Assembly: GCF_014844095.1 (NCBI RefSeq)
Contig: NZ_CP062163.1
Span: 620,001-684,000, forward strand
DNA: 64,000 nt
From: Brevibacillus sp. JNUCC-41
GTDB lineage: Bacteria > Bacillota > Bacilli > Bacillales > DSM-1321
Direction of reading: 5' to 3'
Every line of letters begins with the position of its first letter. Positions within the stretch are counted from its first letter, which is position 1. The translations under genes were made by a program, and so were the position numbers. Positions 1-9,068 of the stretch are shown one piece after another. The notes beneath the pieces were generated by a model. It was not told the origin of the DNA, searched no databases, and saw only the letters and a list, made by a program, of their open reading frames with translations.

Positions 1-157
1 TCCGGGCAAGTGAACTTGGTGCATAATCAAGTTCTTCCATGACCTTTAAGATTTGTTCCCTTTTTTCTTTTGATACATATGGATGATTATTCAAGACTCT
101 AGATACCGTTGTTTTAGAGACATTACACATCTTGGCTATTTCGCTAATTTTAGTCAT
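1..157 (-). CDS. LacI-family regulator, N-terminal part (runs off window)
   Basis: The reverse strand reads MTKISEIAKMCNVSKTTVSR and continues through a typical LacI/GalR DNA-binding head: helix-turn-helix with the VSKTTVSRVLN recognition helix, then the hinge-side LDYAPSSLAR segment. Only about 52 residues lie inside the window; the sugar-binding domain is beyond base 1. The start ATG at 157 is preceded by an AAGGATG ribosome binding site. It is divergent from the HAD phosphatase gene at 311, so it may be a local repressor of that gene and of further carbohydrate genes outside the window. The effector cannot be guessed. Confidence 0.85.
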   Translation of the reverse strand, partial: MTKISEIAKMCNVSKTTVSRVLNNHPYVSKEKREQILKVMEELDYAPSSLAR

Positions 158-182
158 TTGATCACATCCTTGTAATAAGTGG

Positions 183-211
183 TTGACATGTTACCGATTT
201 CAGAAGTTATT
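183..211 (+). promoter_or_regulatory. Candidate sigma-A promoter for the HAD phosphatase gene
   Basis: A perfect TTGACA at 183-188 is followed 17 bases later by GTTATT, a weak -10, inside the divergent intergenic region. Nearby TATTAT would give 19-base spacing. This is a by-eye match only. Confidence 0.35.
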
Positions 212-310
212 ATTAAACCGTTCCTCACATATCACATATTACCAAATTTTCCTGAGTTGCATTTTTACATGTTATTGAAGCGGATATTTTTAGCTAATGG
301 AGGGATTGTT

Positions 311-1159
311 ATGTTATTGAATAAAAAGGGCGGGTTTCAGTTACTGCCAAATGTTGAAGACCCAAAATACATTGTATTCTGTGATTTTGATGAAACCTAT
401 TATCCTCACTCCATGAGTCACGAGAGACAGAAAGATTTATATGAACTTGAAAATTACTTAGAGGCAAAAAGTCACGATGGAGAACTTGTCTTTGGCTGGG
501 TCACTGGAAGTGGTATTGAATCAATATTACATAAAATGGAACAAGGTGGCTTCAGATTTTTCCCGCATTTTATTGCTAGTGACTTAGGTACTGAAATCAC
601 CTATTTCTCAGAAAATAATTTTTTGGAAAATGATCCAGATTGGCATTCACAGCTTACTATCGAAGAATTTAATAAAAGGAAAGTCGATGAAATTTATAAT
701 GTTCTACATAACGGCAATATACCATTGATTCCTCAGACTCAAATGGGAAGTTCACGCTACAAAAGAAATTATTATTATCAAATACAACATGAATCCCTCG
801 ACAAGAAGAACTTAGCCACCATCCAGATGGTGGCCAAAGAGTACGGGGTAGGGGTAAATATCAATCGTTGCAATCCCCTTGCCGGAGATCCTGAAGATAG
901 TTATGATATAGACTTTATTCCATTGGGTACTGGAAAAAATGAAATTGTACGTTTTATGCTAGACAAATTCGCGCTGAGTCGGGAGCATGCCTTTGCATTC
1001 GGGGATAGCGGCAATGATCTGCTCATGTTAAAAAGTGTTAAACATGGTTACTTGGTAGGGAATGCAACTCAAGAAGCGAAGGAAGCTCATACTAAAATAG
1101 CGGCAGGTACGTACTCCAAAGGAATATTAAGAACTTTGCAATCCATCATTACTATTTGA
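311..1159 (+). CDS. HAD-IIB (sucrose-phosphatase-like) hydrolase
   Basis: This is a 282-residue HAD-superfamily phosphatase of the Cof/sucrose-6-phosphatase type. Motif I is FCDFDETYYP near the N-terminus (nucleophile and acid/base Asp), motif II is the Thr of FGWVTGSG, and motif IV is FGDSGNDLLMLK near the C-terminus. The open frame extends up to 179, but GGAGGG just before the ATG at 311 decides this start. The substrate is probably a sugar phosphate or similar small phosphoester. The divergent LacI-type gene suggests carbohydrate-linked control. The family is clear; the substrate is unknown. Confidence 0.85.
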   Translation: MLLNKKGGFQLLPNVEDPKYIVFCDFDETYYPHSMSHERQKDLYELENYLEAKSHDGELVFGWVTGSGIESILHKMEQGGFRFFPHFIASDLGTEITYFSENNFLENDPDWHSQLTIEEFNKRKVDEIYNVLHNGNIPLIPQTQMGSSRYKRNYYYQIQHESLDKKNLATIQMVAKEYGVGVNINRCNPLAGDPEDSYDIDFIPLGTGKNEIVRFMLDKFALSREHAFAFGDSGNDLLMLKSVKHGYLVGNATQEAKEAHTKIAAGTYSKGILRTLQSIITI

Positions 1160-1229
1160 GTGGAGGTATAAGCAATTGATGCGCTTTTGCCACAGCTTTA
1201 ACTTTCTGCTAACGGTATGGTTTTTTCTA

Positions 1230-2147
1230 TCAAGCAAGCAATTCATTCCATGTTTCTTGACCTGCTTGCTTATCAGCGGAAATCTTGCTTGCCTTTTGGT
1301 CTTGAAATAATGCCGCCTCTGTTTTCCCCCCGAATTCTCCGTCAAGGGGTCCGGGGTTAAACCCTTTCAAATAGAGCGCTGCTTGCAGGATCCATGTGAT
1401 GTTGCCAGCAGCTCCTTTTTTTAAAGTGACGGTTGCTGTCTTGGTTTTAGGTCCCCATTTTCCATCGGCAATTAGCTTTTTATTGTATTGCTTATTCAGC
1501 TCCGTTTGTAAACCTTTTATTAGAGCCGATCGAGTTTTTGGACCATAAAACCCATCACCTTCAATATTCGTTTTATATCGGCTATTTAACGTTTTTTGTA
1601 TCGAAATTATATGACTATCTCCTTTGCTGGCCTTCGGCATTTCCATTTTTTCTAATTTGAAGGTAAGGTGAGGTTCTTTTCCTGCTTGTAACTGTGTAAA
1701 AGATAACCCGCCTGTCATCTCCAAGTGGGGATAATCCTTGAATGAACTCCAATCCCCGCCCCATTTAAATCCTAAATCCTTACCTATGGCAGCCACGCGC
1801 TGCCACTTTGAATCAACTGTCCATATCGCCCTCTTGCCATCATCACTCACAATGAAGAAATCAATGGCCAGTCCATAATTATGATAAGATTGCCCTGGTT
1901 TAGCGTTCGTCACAATAGGTTTAGCTAGATTGCTATAGTTTTTTCCATTGTAGCTGTAAACTCGTCCTTGACCATAAAGTACGGCTTGTTCTTCCAAAGA
2001 GCGATGGCCTGCACTTATCTGTACAGTGATCCCTTCAGTATAAGCACATTCCACCATTTCCAATGCTGATCCCTTCACCACAGGATTCATCCCTTTGCCC
2101 ATCCTTTTCACTGATCGATCCAGTAATGTTCGTAATGCTACCGTCAA
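1230..2147 (-). CDS. M15 peptidase (CwlK/VanY-like) with peptidoglycan-binding domain
   Basis: This 305-residue protein has an N-terminal M15 metallopeptidase domain. GHRSLEEQ, SYHNYGLAIDF and DYPHLEM supply the usual His/Asp/His zinc ligands. The C-terminal half resembles tandem peptidoglycan-binding units (two WGPKT/FYGPKT-like repeats and a final LDGEFGGKTEAAL). Family members are L-Ala-D-Glu endopeptidases or D,D-carboxypeptidases, and phage endolysins use the same design. The start is UUG at 2147 behind AAAGGAGGG. No signal peptide is visible, which fits a prophage-type or spore-lytic enzyme better than a classically exported one. It stands alone between a phosphatase gene and a dispersed repeat. 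Confidence 0.85.
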   Translation of the reverse strand: MTVALRTLLDRSVKRMGKGMNPVVKGSALEMVECAYTEGITVQISAGHRSLEEQAVLYGQGRVYSYNGKNYSNLAKPIVTNAKPGQSYHNYGLAIDFFIVSDDGKRAIWTVDSKWQRVAAIGKDLGFKWGGDWSSFKDYPHLEMTGGLSFTQLQAGKEPHLTFKLEKMEMPKASKGDSHIISIQKTLNSRYKTNIEGDGFYGPKTRSALIKGLQTELNKQYNKKLIADGKWGPKTKTATVTLKKGAAGNITWILQAALYLKGFNPGPLDGEFGGKTEAALFQDQKASKISADKQAGQETWNELLA

Positions 2148-2284
2148 TGCAATCCCTCCTTTTAGTTCCCATCAGGCTTTATATAAGCCCTTTTAATGGA
2201 AAAGTAGCATGGTTGGAAAAGTTTGTTCTCATTTATTAGAGAATGGAAGTAATAGGTTATTTAACAAACGTTCCAGCTGATTTA

Positions 2285-2376
2285 AGAAATCCGCTCCCTT
2301 TCCGCAGACTGTCTGCCAAGCCTCCTCGACGCAAGCGTCTGTGGGGTCTCGGCTAGCCAGATATTCGGAGGGAATG
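2285..2376. repeat. Dispersed GC-rich intergenic repeat, diverged copy
   Basis: The stretch containing CCTCCTCGACGCAAGCGTCT and GTGGGGTCTCGGC resembles the dispersed element seen in fuller form at 24190-24320 and 34455-34552. This copy is the most diverged. It lies in the gap between the peptidase gene and the CoA-transferase operon terminator. Its function is unknown. Confidence 0.55.
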
Positions 2377-2479
2377 CCGGAAATTATTATTTTTTTTTGA
2401 ATATATCATCTTTATCCAAGATTGATAACTGAGGGTGAAAAAGCCTATTGTTCCTTCACAATAGAAAGGGAATTTCCCC

Positions 2480-2528
2480 AAAAAAATTAGACTACTTCCG
2501 TTCGCCTGTTTGCGAATGAAAGTAGTCT
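2480..2528 (-). terminator. Rho-independent terminator of the permease-scoAB operon
   Basis: A 17-bp near-perfect stem pairs AGACTACTTCCGTTCGC at 2489 with GCGAATGAAAGTAGTCT ending at 2528. Read on the minus strand, a T-run follows, about 30 bases after the scoB stop. Confidence 0.85.
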
Positions 2529-2559
2529 ATTAATGAATTGTTTTATTAATCTCTTTAAC

Positions 2560-3207
2560 TTACGCCTTAATTTCAATAGAGGGGCTTATTGTAAAGTCAG
2601 CCTCTGTTTTACTTTTCACTTCATCAAGTGTTATGCCATTTTGCAATTCAATCAATTCCATGCCAGCTTCTGTAAATTGAAAAACAGCCAGTTCGGTAAT
2701 CAGGCAATGGACGACTTTTTCCCCCGTCAATGGCAATGTACAGCTCTTTTTCACTTTGGATTCCCCATGCTTGTTCACATGGTCCATAATGACAACAATT
2801 CTTTTTGCGCCTTGGACGAGATCCATCGCCCCTCCCATTCCTTTTACCATCTTCCCTGGAATCATCCAGTTTGCCAAGTCCCCATTCTCGGACACTTCCA
2901 TCCCGCCTAAAATGGCCAGGTCGATGTGGCCGCCGCGAATCATCGCGAACGATTCAGCGCTATCAAAAAATGATGCTCCCGATTTTGCGGTTACTGTTTC
3001 TTTTCCGGCATTAATCAAATCCGGATCGACTTCATCCTTTTGTGGATAAGGTCCGATTCCCAGTAAGCCATTTTCCGATTGAAGCATGACATTAAAGTCA
3101 TTTGGAATCATGTTGGCAATCAAGGTCGGCATTCCAATCCCTAAATTTACACACATACCATCTTGGATTTCTTTAACGGCCCGTTCTAAAATTAGTTGTC
3201 TCGTCAT
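2560..3207 (-). CDS. scoB: 3-oxoacid (acetoacetyl) CoA-transferase subunit B
   Basis: This is the 215-residue beta subunit of a succinyl-CoA:3-ketoacid (acetoacetate) CoA-transferase, which activates acetoacetate to acetoacetyl-CoA. The SENGLLG segment holds the catalytic Glu that forms the CoA thioester intermediate in this family. GIGMPTL, MVKGMGGAMDL and MDHVNKHGESKV are typical subunit-B blocks. The start has AAAGGAGG about 9 bases upstream. The gene lies 17 bases after scoA and is the last gene of the permease-scoA-scoB operon. The layout resembles the B. subtilis yxjC-scoA-scoB-yxjF cluster, except that the dehydrogenase has been moved to the far side of the locus. Confidence 0.95.
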   Translation of the reverse strand: MTRQLILERAVKEIQDGMCVNLGIGMPTLIANMIPNDFNVMLQSENGLLGIGPYPQKDEVDPDLINAGKETVTAKSGASFFDSAESFAMIRGGHIDLAILGGMEVSENGDLANWMIPGKMVKGMGGAMDLVQGAKRIVVIMDHVNKHGESKVKKSCTLPLTGEKVVHCLITELAVFQFTEAGMELIELQNGITLDEVKSKTEADFTISPSIEIKA

Positions 3208-3224
3208 TCGAATGCTCCTCCTTT

Positions 3225-3920
3225 TTATGCGTTAGCAGTTGTAAGTCTTTCAATTCGTTTTTCATAGTCACTTCCTACAAGCACTTTCTGTACATAAACC
3301 CCTGAAGTATGAATTTCATCTGGATCGAGTTCTCCTGTGCCCACGAGCTCCTCCACTTCGACAAGCGTGACTTTTCCTGCAGTGGCAACGACAGGGTTAA
3401 AATTCCTTGCCGTTTTCCGATATACAAGATTACCGAAATGATCTGCTTTCCAGGCTTTTACAAAGGCAAAATCTCCGACTATTCCTTTTTCCATAATGTA
3501 TGTGCGGCCATCAAACTCTTTATGTTCTTTACCTTTCGCGACTTCCGTTCCTACTCCAGTAGCTGTATAAAAGGCAGGAATTCCCGCTCCGCCCGCTCTT
3601 AAACGCTCGGCCAGCGTTCCTTGTGGAACTAGCTCGACCTCCAGCTCGCCACTTAAAAATTGCTGTTCAAATAACTTATTTTCCCCTACATAAGAAGCGA
3701 TCATTTTTTTGATTTGCTTATTTTCAAGCAAAAGACCTAGACCCCAATCGTCGACTCCACAATTGTTGCTGACAATCGTCAAATCCTTTACCCCTTTGTT
3801 ACGCAAAGCAATGAACAGTTTTTCTGGTATTCCGCTTAATCCGAATCCGCCAACGATAATGGTTGCTCCATCCTCGATTTGTTGAATAGCGCTATCAAAA
3901 GATGTTAATAATTTACTCAT
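3225..3920 (-). CDS. scoA: 3-oxoacid (acetoacetyl) CoA-transferase subunit A
   Basis: This is the 231-residue alpha subunit of the acetoacetate CoA-transferase. The glycine-rich [15 protein letters not shown] and [12 protein letters not shown] blocks, then [12 protein letters not shown] and the [14 protein letters not shown] block, are characteristic of CoA-transferase family I alpha subunits. Together with scoB it moves CoA from succinyl-CoA or acetyl-CoA to acetoacetate in the cytoplasm. It follows the permease by about 30 bases and precedes scoB by 17, so the three are co-transcribed, probably from the sigma-54-type promoter at 5606-5621. Confidence 0.95.
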   Translation of the reverse strand: MSKLLTSFDSAIQQIEDGATIIVGGFGLSGIPEKLFIALRNKGVKDLTIVSNNCGVDDWGLGLLLENKQIKKMIASYVGENKLFEQQFLSGELEVELVPQGTLAERLRAGGAGIPAFYTATGVGTEVAKGKEHKEFDGRTYIMEKGIVGDFAFVKAWKADHFGNLVYRKTARNFNPVVATAGKVTLVEVEELVGTGELDPDEIHTSGVYVQKVLVGSDYEKRIERLTTANA

Positions 3921-3952
3921 TTTCCATCATCTCCATTCTTAATACTATTCTA

Positions 3953-5338
3953 TTAAATAAACAGTGAAGTTGCAAAAGCTATGATGAACACGGTTACAGT
4001 TTTCAAAACTGTAATCGCAAAGATATCCTTGTAAGATTGACGATGTGTCAGTCCAGTAATGGCAAGCAAGGTAATGACGGCACCATTATGCGGCAGCGTA
4101 TCCATTCCGCCAGATGCCATGGATGCAATTCGATGAAGCATTTCAGGGGTGATTCCGACACTTTGGGCCACCTGCAAATAGTGACCTCCCATTACTTCTA
4201 ACGCAATCGAAAGTCCACCTGACGCGGATCCGGTAATCCCTGCCAGCACATTGACGGCGATAGCTTCGGATACGAGTGGATTGCCGCTTGCATCGAACAC
4301 CCAGTTTTGAATGACCGAGAATCCAGGAAGCGTTTTCACCACATTCCCGAAACCAACTTCAGATGCAGTATTGAATATGGCAAGCAAGGATCCCATTGCC
4401 GCAGCAGTTAATCCAGTTGCCAATTTGACCTTGATACGTCCAACATTCAGAAGCATCGCTGCAATAATACCGATTGTCAATGCAACAATCAAAGACCAGG
4501 ATGAAGTGACTGTGCTTACATCGGCAATGTTGAAAGTTTCCTTCAACATCGATGCATCATACCAGTGCTTAACCGAAATAGCACTCCGGCTGAAAACAAA
4601 ATTAAACGCTACGACAAGGATGAGCGGTACGATGGACAGCCAAAAGTTAGGCAGGTTTTGCTCTTCTGCACTTTCTGGTTCATTAATATGTCCTTCCCCA
4701 TAGCCTTCGCCATTTGCCAATGCTTGTTTACGGCGACGCTCTAACCAGATCATTCCTCCAGTGAATACCATGATCGCGCCAATAATCCCTATTATTGGGG
4801 CTGCATAGGTATCCGTTCCGAAATAATTCGTTGGAATGATATTTTGAATTTGAGGTGTTCCAGGAAGGGCATCCATCGTATAAGTGAAAGCGCCTAATGC
4901 TATCGTTCCTGGCAATAACCTTTTTGGAATGTCTGCTTCTTTAAAGATTGCCGCTGCAAACGGATAAACGGCGAATGCCACTACAAACAATGAAACCCCG
5001 CCGTATGTCAGCGCCGAACACGCCAGCACCACGGCAAGAATGGCCTGCTTTGAGCCTAGTGATTTTACGATGGTCTTGGCAATGGATGCTGCTGCACCGC
5101 TCATTTCCATGACTTTTCCAAATACGGCCCCTAATAAGAATATCGGAAAAAACGCTTTTATATAGTTAGCCGCAAACGTCATATATGTCTCTGTATAACT
5201 CGGCAGCAAATGTCCACCGGATAAAATGACCGCCAATAAAGTAACGATCGGCGCTATGATAATGACCGGATAGCCCCGGTAGGCTAAAAAGATTAAAAGT
5301 CCCAGCGCCACAACAATGGCTAAAATTTGAATCACCAA
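3953..5338 (-). CDS. GntP-family permease (YxjC-like), probable ketone-body/short-acid uptake
   Basis: This is a 461-residue polytopic membrane protein of the GntP/CitMHS type with roughly a dozen hydrophobic segments. FPIFLLGAVFGKVMEMSG and the DALPGTPQIQN and MDTLPHNGAV loops are family hallmarks. B. subtilis YxjC occupies the same place upstream of scoAB. It probably imports 3-hydroxybutyrate, acetoacetate or a similar acid; this is inferred from the operon and not visible in the protein. Either UUG at 5338 or the following GUG may start translation behind AAAAGGGGG. A leader of about 250 bases separates it from the -24/-12 promoter. Confidence 0.9.
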   Translation of the reverse strand: MVIQILAIVVALGLLIFLAYRGYPVIIIAPIVTLLAVILSGGHLLPSYTETYMTFAANYIKAFFPIFLLGAVFGKVMEMSGAAASIAKTIVKSLGSKQAILAVVLACSALTYGGVSLFVVAFAVYPFAAAIFKEADIPKRLLPGTIALGAFTYTMDALPGTPQIQNIIPTNYFGTDTYAAPIIGIIGAIMVFTGGMIWLERRRKQALANGEGYGEGHINEPESAEEQNLPNFWLSIVPLILVVAFNFVFSRSAISVKHWYDASMLKETFNIADVSTVTSSWSLIVALTIGIIAAMLLNVGRIKVKLATGLTAAAMGSLLAIFNTASEVGFGNVVKTLPGFSVIQNWVFDASGNPLVSEAIAVNVLAGITGSASGGLSIALEVMGGHYLQVAQSVGITPEMLHRIASMASGGMDTLPHNGAVITLLAITGLTHRQSYKDIFAITVLKTVTVFIIAFATSLFI

Positions 5339-5605
5339 CTCAATTCCCCCTTTTCTCCTCTTGCCCCAAAATAATTTCAGAAGCCCTTAAGCAGAACTAC
5401 TAGTAATCTCCTAAATTCCATATTTTCAATTTTTCCGCCTTTGCCATCCAAGCTTGCCTTCCCCAAGTCAAGCTGAATGAGCTTCCTAAGTGGTTTCCAA
5501 TTAGTGAGAACGCTTTCAACAATCTGCTGAATTACGAAATCCCCTTTCATTTTACGTGAAAACACAATATAAAATGACAGATAGGCCATTCACAAAAGTT
5601 AATTA

Positions 5606-5621
5606 TGCAATTATTGTGCCA
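5606..5621 (-). promoter_or_regulatory. Sigma-54 (-24/-12) promoter of permease-scoA-scoB
   Basis: The minus strand reads TGGCACAATAATTGCA, an exact match to the TGGCAC-N5-TTGCA consensus with correct GG/GC spacing. It lies upstream of the permease gene and downstream of the palindromic activator-type site at 5745-5764. Confidence 0.9.
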
Positions 5622-5744
5622 ACTTAAGCACAATGAAAAATGACATCTTTTAAAGCCTTTTCCAACATTTTATTTCCCTGTTTTTCAATAAAACCCTTTA
5701 AAACTGTCAAGGTTTCAGTACACATACGTATAAACTCCGAAAAA

Positions 5745-5806
5745 GTGTAAGCCTTTTCTTACACCATTTATATTTCCTTTCATTTTATGTACGGATTTCC
5801 TTACAC
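5745..5806. promoter_or_regulatory. Probable upstream activator sites for the sigma-54 regulator
   Basis: A perfect 7-bp inverted repeat, GTGTAAG-CCTTTT-CTTACAC, spans 5745-5764, and a third half-site CTTACAC lies at 5800-5806. The sites sit about 125-200 bases upstream of the -24/-12 promoter, the usual position for an enhancer-type UAS bound by a Fis-type HTH such as the one encoded at 6158-7828. Binding is inferred. Confidence 0.65.
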
Positions 5807-5853
5807 TTCAAATATTTGCTAGTGAAAAATTCTTAAGAGGTGGTTAATAAGTA

Positions 5854-5888
5854 TAAAAAAAGTGCCCTTGGGCTAAAGGGCACTTCAG
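5854..5888 (-). terminator. Terminator of the hbd-thl-regulator operon
   Basis: On the minus strand GTGCCCTTTAGCCCAAGGGCAC forms an 8-bp GC-rich hairpin followed by eight T residues. It is about 270 bases past the regulator stop. Confidence 0.85.
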
Positions 5889-5951
5889 ACTGTAGACATA
5901 CTCAATGGAAATCGAGTTGGTCTATAGTTAATTTGATCGTTGATTTCCTCT

Positions 5952-6012
5952 CCAGGGACTCGCTTTTCCCGCAGGAGTCTCGCACCTTCCGTTCCAATCA
6001 ACTTTTTTAAAA
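5952..6012. repeat. Truncated copy of the dispersed intergenic repeat
   Basis: The ends of the element are present (CCAGGGACTCGCTTTTCCCGC and AGGAGTCTCGCACCTTCCG) but the GC-rich middle is missing, as if by internal deletion. A further CCAGGTACTCGCT fragment at about 6080 may be a second remnant. Confidence 0.5.
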
Positions 6013-6157
6013 CTTTAGATTTAACCTCTGTTCCTACATTCTTTTTTTATGTTTTGTATACTTTGAACGTTGCGTTTACTCCAGGTACTCGCTATCCGTC
6101 CAATCTACTATTTTAAAAATTCAGAAAGTACCCTTCGCAAAAGGACAATTTCAACAT

Positions 6158-7828
6158 TCATAAACCATATTTATTCATTTTTTCATATAGTGTCGTTCGA
6201 CTCACTCCGAGTCTCTTTGCCGTTTCTGATTTATTACCAGAAGTCATTTCCAAACACGAAACGATTGCAGCCCGTTCGGTTTCATCCATTACTTCCGCTA
6301 AAGTGCGAATCGATACTGATTCTTTATGTCCCGTTATTTCTTCAGGGAGATGCTTGGAACGTATCATTTCCCCTTCTTCCACAATATTCATTGCGCGTTC
6401 GATGATATTCTCCAACTCACGGATATTACCCGGCCATTTATAAAGACGCAACAGCCGTAAAGCTTGTTCACTCATCCCCGTTACGCGTTTTTTCATGAGG
6501 TTCTGGTACTTTTCAACAAAATGATTTACCAGTATTTCAATGTCCTCCGGTCGCTCTCTCATGGAAGGAACCTGGATTTGCAAGACCTTCAGCCGGTAAT
6601 ACATATCAAGTCGGAATTCCCCCTTCGAGACCATTTCCTCCAGATTACGGTTCGTTGCAGCGATTACCCGTACATCAATCGGAATGCTTCCCGTCGAACC
6701 GACCCTCTCGATCTCTTTTTCTTGTAACACACGGAGCAGCTTAACCTGCATATGCAGTGGCAGCTCACCGATTTCATCGAGAAAAATCGTTCCGCCTTCA
6801 GCCGCTTCGAACTTACCTGCTTTTCCGCCTTTTTTTGCACCAGTGAAGGAACCCTCTTCATAGCCGAATAGTTCTGACTCCAGCAGCTCTGCAGGGATGG
6901 CCGCACAGTTCACTTTGACAAATACACCCATGGCCCTTCTGCTATCATTATGAATGGAATGGGCAAACAGCTCCTTACCTGTTCCGCTTTCACCCAAGAT
7001 CAACACATTCGAGTCGCTTTTAGCGGCAATTTTGGCTTGACCTTTTACTTCCATGAAAGCAGGACTTCTCCCCATCAGATGATCAAACGTATATGAGGCC
7101 TTATTCCTCTCGCGAAAATCGCCTTTGTACTTTTTCAGCTCAACTTCTAGTGAATTTATCCGTTTGGAAAGAGCGGTAAATTGGCCGACATTCTTAAACA
7201 GAATCTTTCCGACCGCCCCTATTAATTTACCTTGTTTCCTTATCGGGGAGCGGGTCGCAATTATATAATTATCTTTTATTTTTTGTAATTCAGCGACCTC
7301 TTGCTTGCCAGTTTTGGCGACCACATGCATACGGGTATTTTCAATGACCTCCGTTACATGTTTCCCAATGGAACTTTCCTGATCGACGCCAAGAAAATCC
7401 GCATAAGCGTGGCTCAGCATTTGGACATACCCTTCCGTATCGACCATCACCAAGCCGTCATAGGCAAATTCGATAATATCCTTAAACAGAAGTTCTTCAT
7501 GATTATCGCTGTTAAGAAAATCACTTTTATTATTTGTAAATAATAGGAGATAAATCTGATACTCCTCATCACCCATTTGAATGAGGGCCTTTCTGACAAT
7601 CCCATTATGATCATTCAAACGAATCGGAGTATTTACAGCGGGTACAAGTTTTTTTTCAATAATCAAATTTATTTGCCGATCCAATTCATTCTCAGCAAAA
7701 GCCTCGGATAATACGCGATTGCTGAGAACGATTTCTGTTTCGTTTTTCGTTACCAAAACACCAAAAGGCAATTCTTCCAATATCGCTTTCACTAATTCAA
7801 ATTGAATAGTTTTATTATCGCTGGCCAT
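6158..7828 (-). CDS. PAS-domain sigma-54-dependent transcriptional activator
   Basis: The 556-residue protein has two N-terminal sensory segments (a PAS-like fold is clearest around residues 110-215). An AAA+ domain follows with Walker A GESGTGKE near 280, the sigma-54-contact loop GSFTGA near 326 (variant of GAFTGA) and Walker B GGTIFLDEIGE. A Fis-type helix-turn-helix closes the protein (SETAKRLGVSRTTLYEKM). The longer open frame begins at 7906, but AAGGAGAATAGG just before the ATG at 7828 favours this start. It is the last gene after hbd and thl and probably activates both -24/-12 promoters in the locus, sensing a ketone-body-related metabolite. The ligand is not known. Confidence 0.9.
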   Translation of the reverse strand: MASDNKTIQFELVKAILEELPFGVLVTKNETEIVLSNRVLSEAFAENELDRQINLIIEKKLVPAVNTPIRLNDHNGIVRKALIQMGDEEYQIYLLLFTNNKSDFLNSDNHEELLFKDIIEFAYDGLVMVDTEGYVQMLSHAYADFLGVDQESSIGKHVTEVIENTRMHVVAKTGKQEVAELQKIKDNYIIATRSPIRKQGKLIGAVGKILFKNVGQFTALSKRINSLEVELKKYKGDFRERNKASYTFDHLMGRSPAFMEVKGQAKIAAKSDSNVLILGESGTGKELFAHSIHNDSRRAMGVFVKVNCAAIPAELLESELFGYEEGSFTGAKKGGKAGKFEAAEGGTIFLDEIGELPLHMQVKLLRVLQEKEIERVGSTGSIPIDVRVIAATNRNLEEMVSKGEFRLDMYYRLKVLQIQVPSMRERPEDIEILVNHFVEKYQNLMKKRVTGMSEQALRLLRLYKWPGNIRELENIIERAMNIVEEGEMIRSKHLPEEITGHKESVSIRTLAEVMDETERAAIVSCLEMTSGNKSETAKRLGVSRTTLYEKMNKYGL

Positions 7829-7892
7829 TCCTATTCTCCTTAACCCGTCTGAAGTTTCCTCCATTATATCATAGGAAAAAGGGGCCAAGTCA

Positions 7893-9068
7893 TTACCGTT
7901 CCACAATCAGCGCAGTTCCCTGTCCGCCACCGATACATAATGTGGCAAGGCCGGTTTTTGCATCCCTAAGCTTCATTTCATACAATAAAGTCACTAAGAT
8001 TCGGGCACCGGAAGCACCTACCGGATGACCCAGAGCTATTGCACCGCCATTTACATTCACTTTCTCGGGATTCAGTTTAAGGTCTTTAAGCACGGCGAGT
8101 GATTGTGCCGCAAAGGCTTCATTCACTTCCATCAAATCAAGATCATCTATTGTCAATCCCGCTTTTGCCAAAGCCTTCCTTGTCGCAGGCACAGGACCGT
8201 ATCCCATGATTTTCGGATCAAGCGCAGCATTTGCATATGACTTAATTGTCGCTAATGCTTCCAGTCCCAGCTCGTCCGCTTTTTCCTTAGACATCAGGAC
8301 TAACATCGCACCCCCATCATTGATTCCGGATGCATTTCCTGCCGTAACCGTCCCATTTTCCTTAAAAGCAGGACGCAGCTTCGCTAGCTGGTCGATTGTC
8401 AGCCCATGACGCGGGTGTTCATCTTGGTCCACCAAGATCGTCTTTCCTCTGCGTTTATATTCAACAGGTACGATTTCATCTGCAAATCGTCCTTCAAGCT
8501 GTGCCTTTTCAGCCTTCCGTTGGCTATCTAAAGCAAATTCGTCCTGCTTTTCACGGCTGATTCCCCACTGCTCGGCGATATTCTCCGCAGTCACGCCCAT
8601 ATGATATTGATTAAAAACATCCGTCAAGGCATCATATGTCATGGAATCGACTGCTTCGGCATTCCCCATTTTCTGTCCAAAACGATAATTCGGAAGTAAA
8701 TATGGAGCATTGCTCATGCTTTCAATCCCCCCGGCAAGAATCACATCAGCATCGCCAAGGGCAATGAATTGTGCGCCCATTATTACCGTCCGGAGGCCAG
8801 ATCCGCAAAGTTTATTTATGGCCATGGCCGGCGTTGTTTCCGGAATCCCTGCATGAATCGCAACCTGACGTGCCACATTTTGCCCTAATCCAGCAGATAG
8901 AATATTCCCTACTAATACCTCATCAATCATGTCAGCCGAGATATTCGCCCGCTTAATCGCTTCCTTGGCAGCCACAACTCCCAAGTCAACCGCCGACACA
9001 TTGGCAAGACTGCCTCCAAAAGAACCAACTGGTGTTCTTGCTGCCCCCACAATCACTACTTCTCTCAT
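7893..9068 (-). CDS. Acetyl-CoA C-acetyltransferase (thiolase)
   Basis: This 391-residue thiolase cleaves acetoacetyl-CoA with CoA to two acetyl-CoA. The acyl-accepting Cys is in [11 protein letters not shown], the catalytic His in [16 protein letters not shown], and the second Cys in [10 protein letters not shown]. Length and all signatures match degradative or biosynthetic thiolase II enzymes such as MmgA. Its ATG overlaps the TGA of the upstream dehydrogenase (ATGA), showing translational coupling. It completes the pathway acetoacetate to acetoacetyl-CoA (ScoAB) to acetyl-CoA. Confidence 0.95.
   Translation of the reverse strand: MREVVIVGAARTPVGSFGGSLANVSAVDLGVVAAKEAIKRANISADMIDEVLVGNILSAGLGQNVARQVAIHAGIPETTPAMAINKLCGSGLRTVIMGAQFIALGDADVILAGGIESMSNAPYLLPNYRFGQKMGNAEAVDSMTYDALTDVFNQYHMGVTAENIAEQWGISREKQDEFALDSQRKAEKAQLEGRFADEIVPVEYKRRGKTILVDQDEHPRHGLTIDQLAKLRPAFKENGTVTAGNASGINDGGAMLVLMSKEKADELGLEALATIKSYANAALDPKIMGYGPVPATRKALAKAGLTIDDLDLMEVNEAFAAQSLAVLKDLKLNPEKVNVNGGAIALGHPVGASGARILVTLLYEMKLRDAKTGLATLCIGGGQGTALIVER

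Noticed and set aside
5377..5589. 70-residue minus-strand frame between the permease and its promoter
   Set aside because: It lies in the leader downstream of the -24/-12 site and has no ribosome binding site or recognisable composition.
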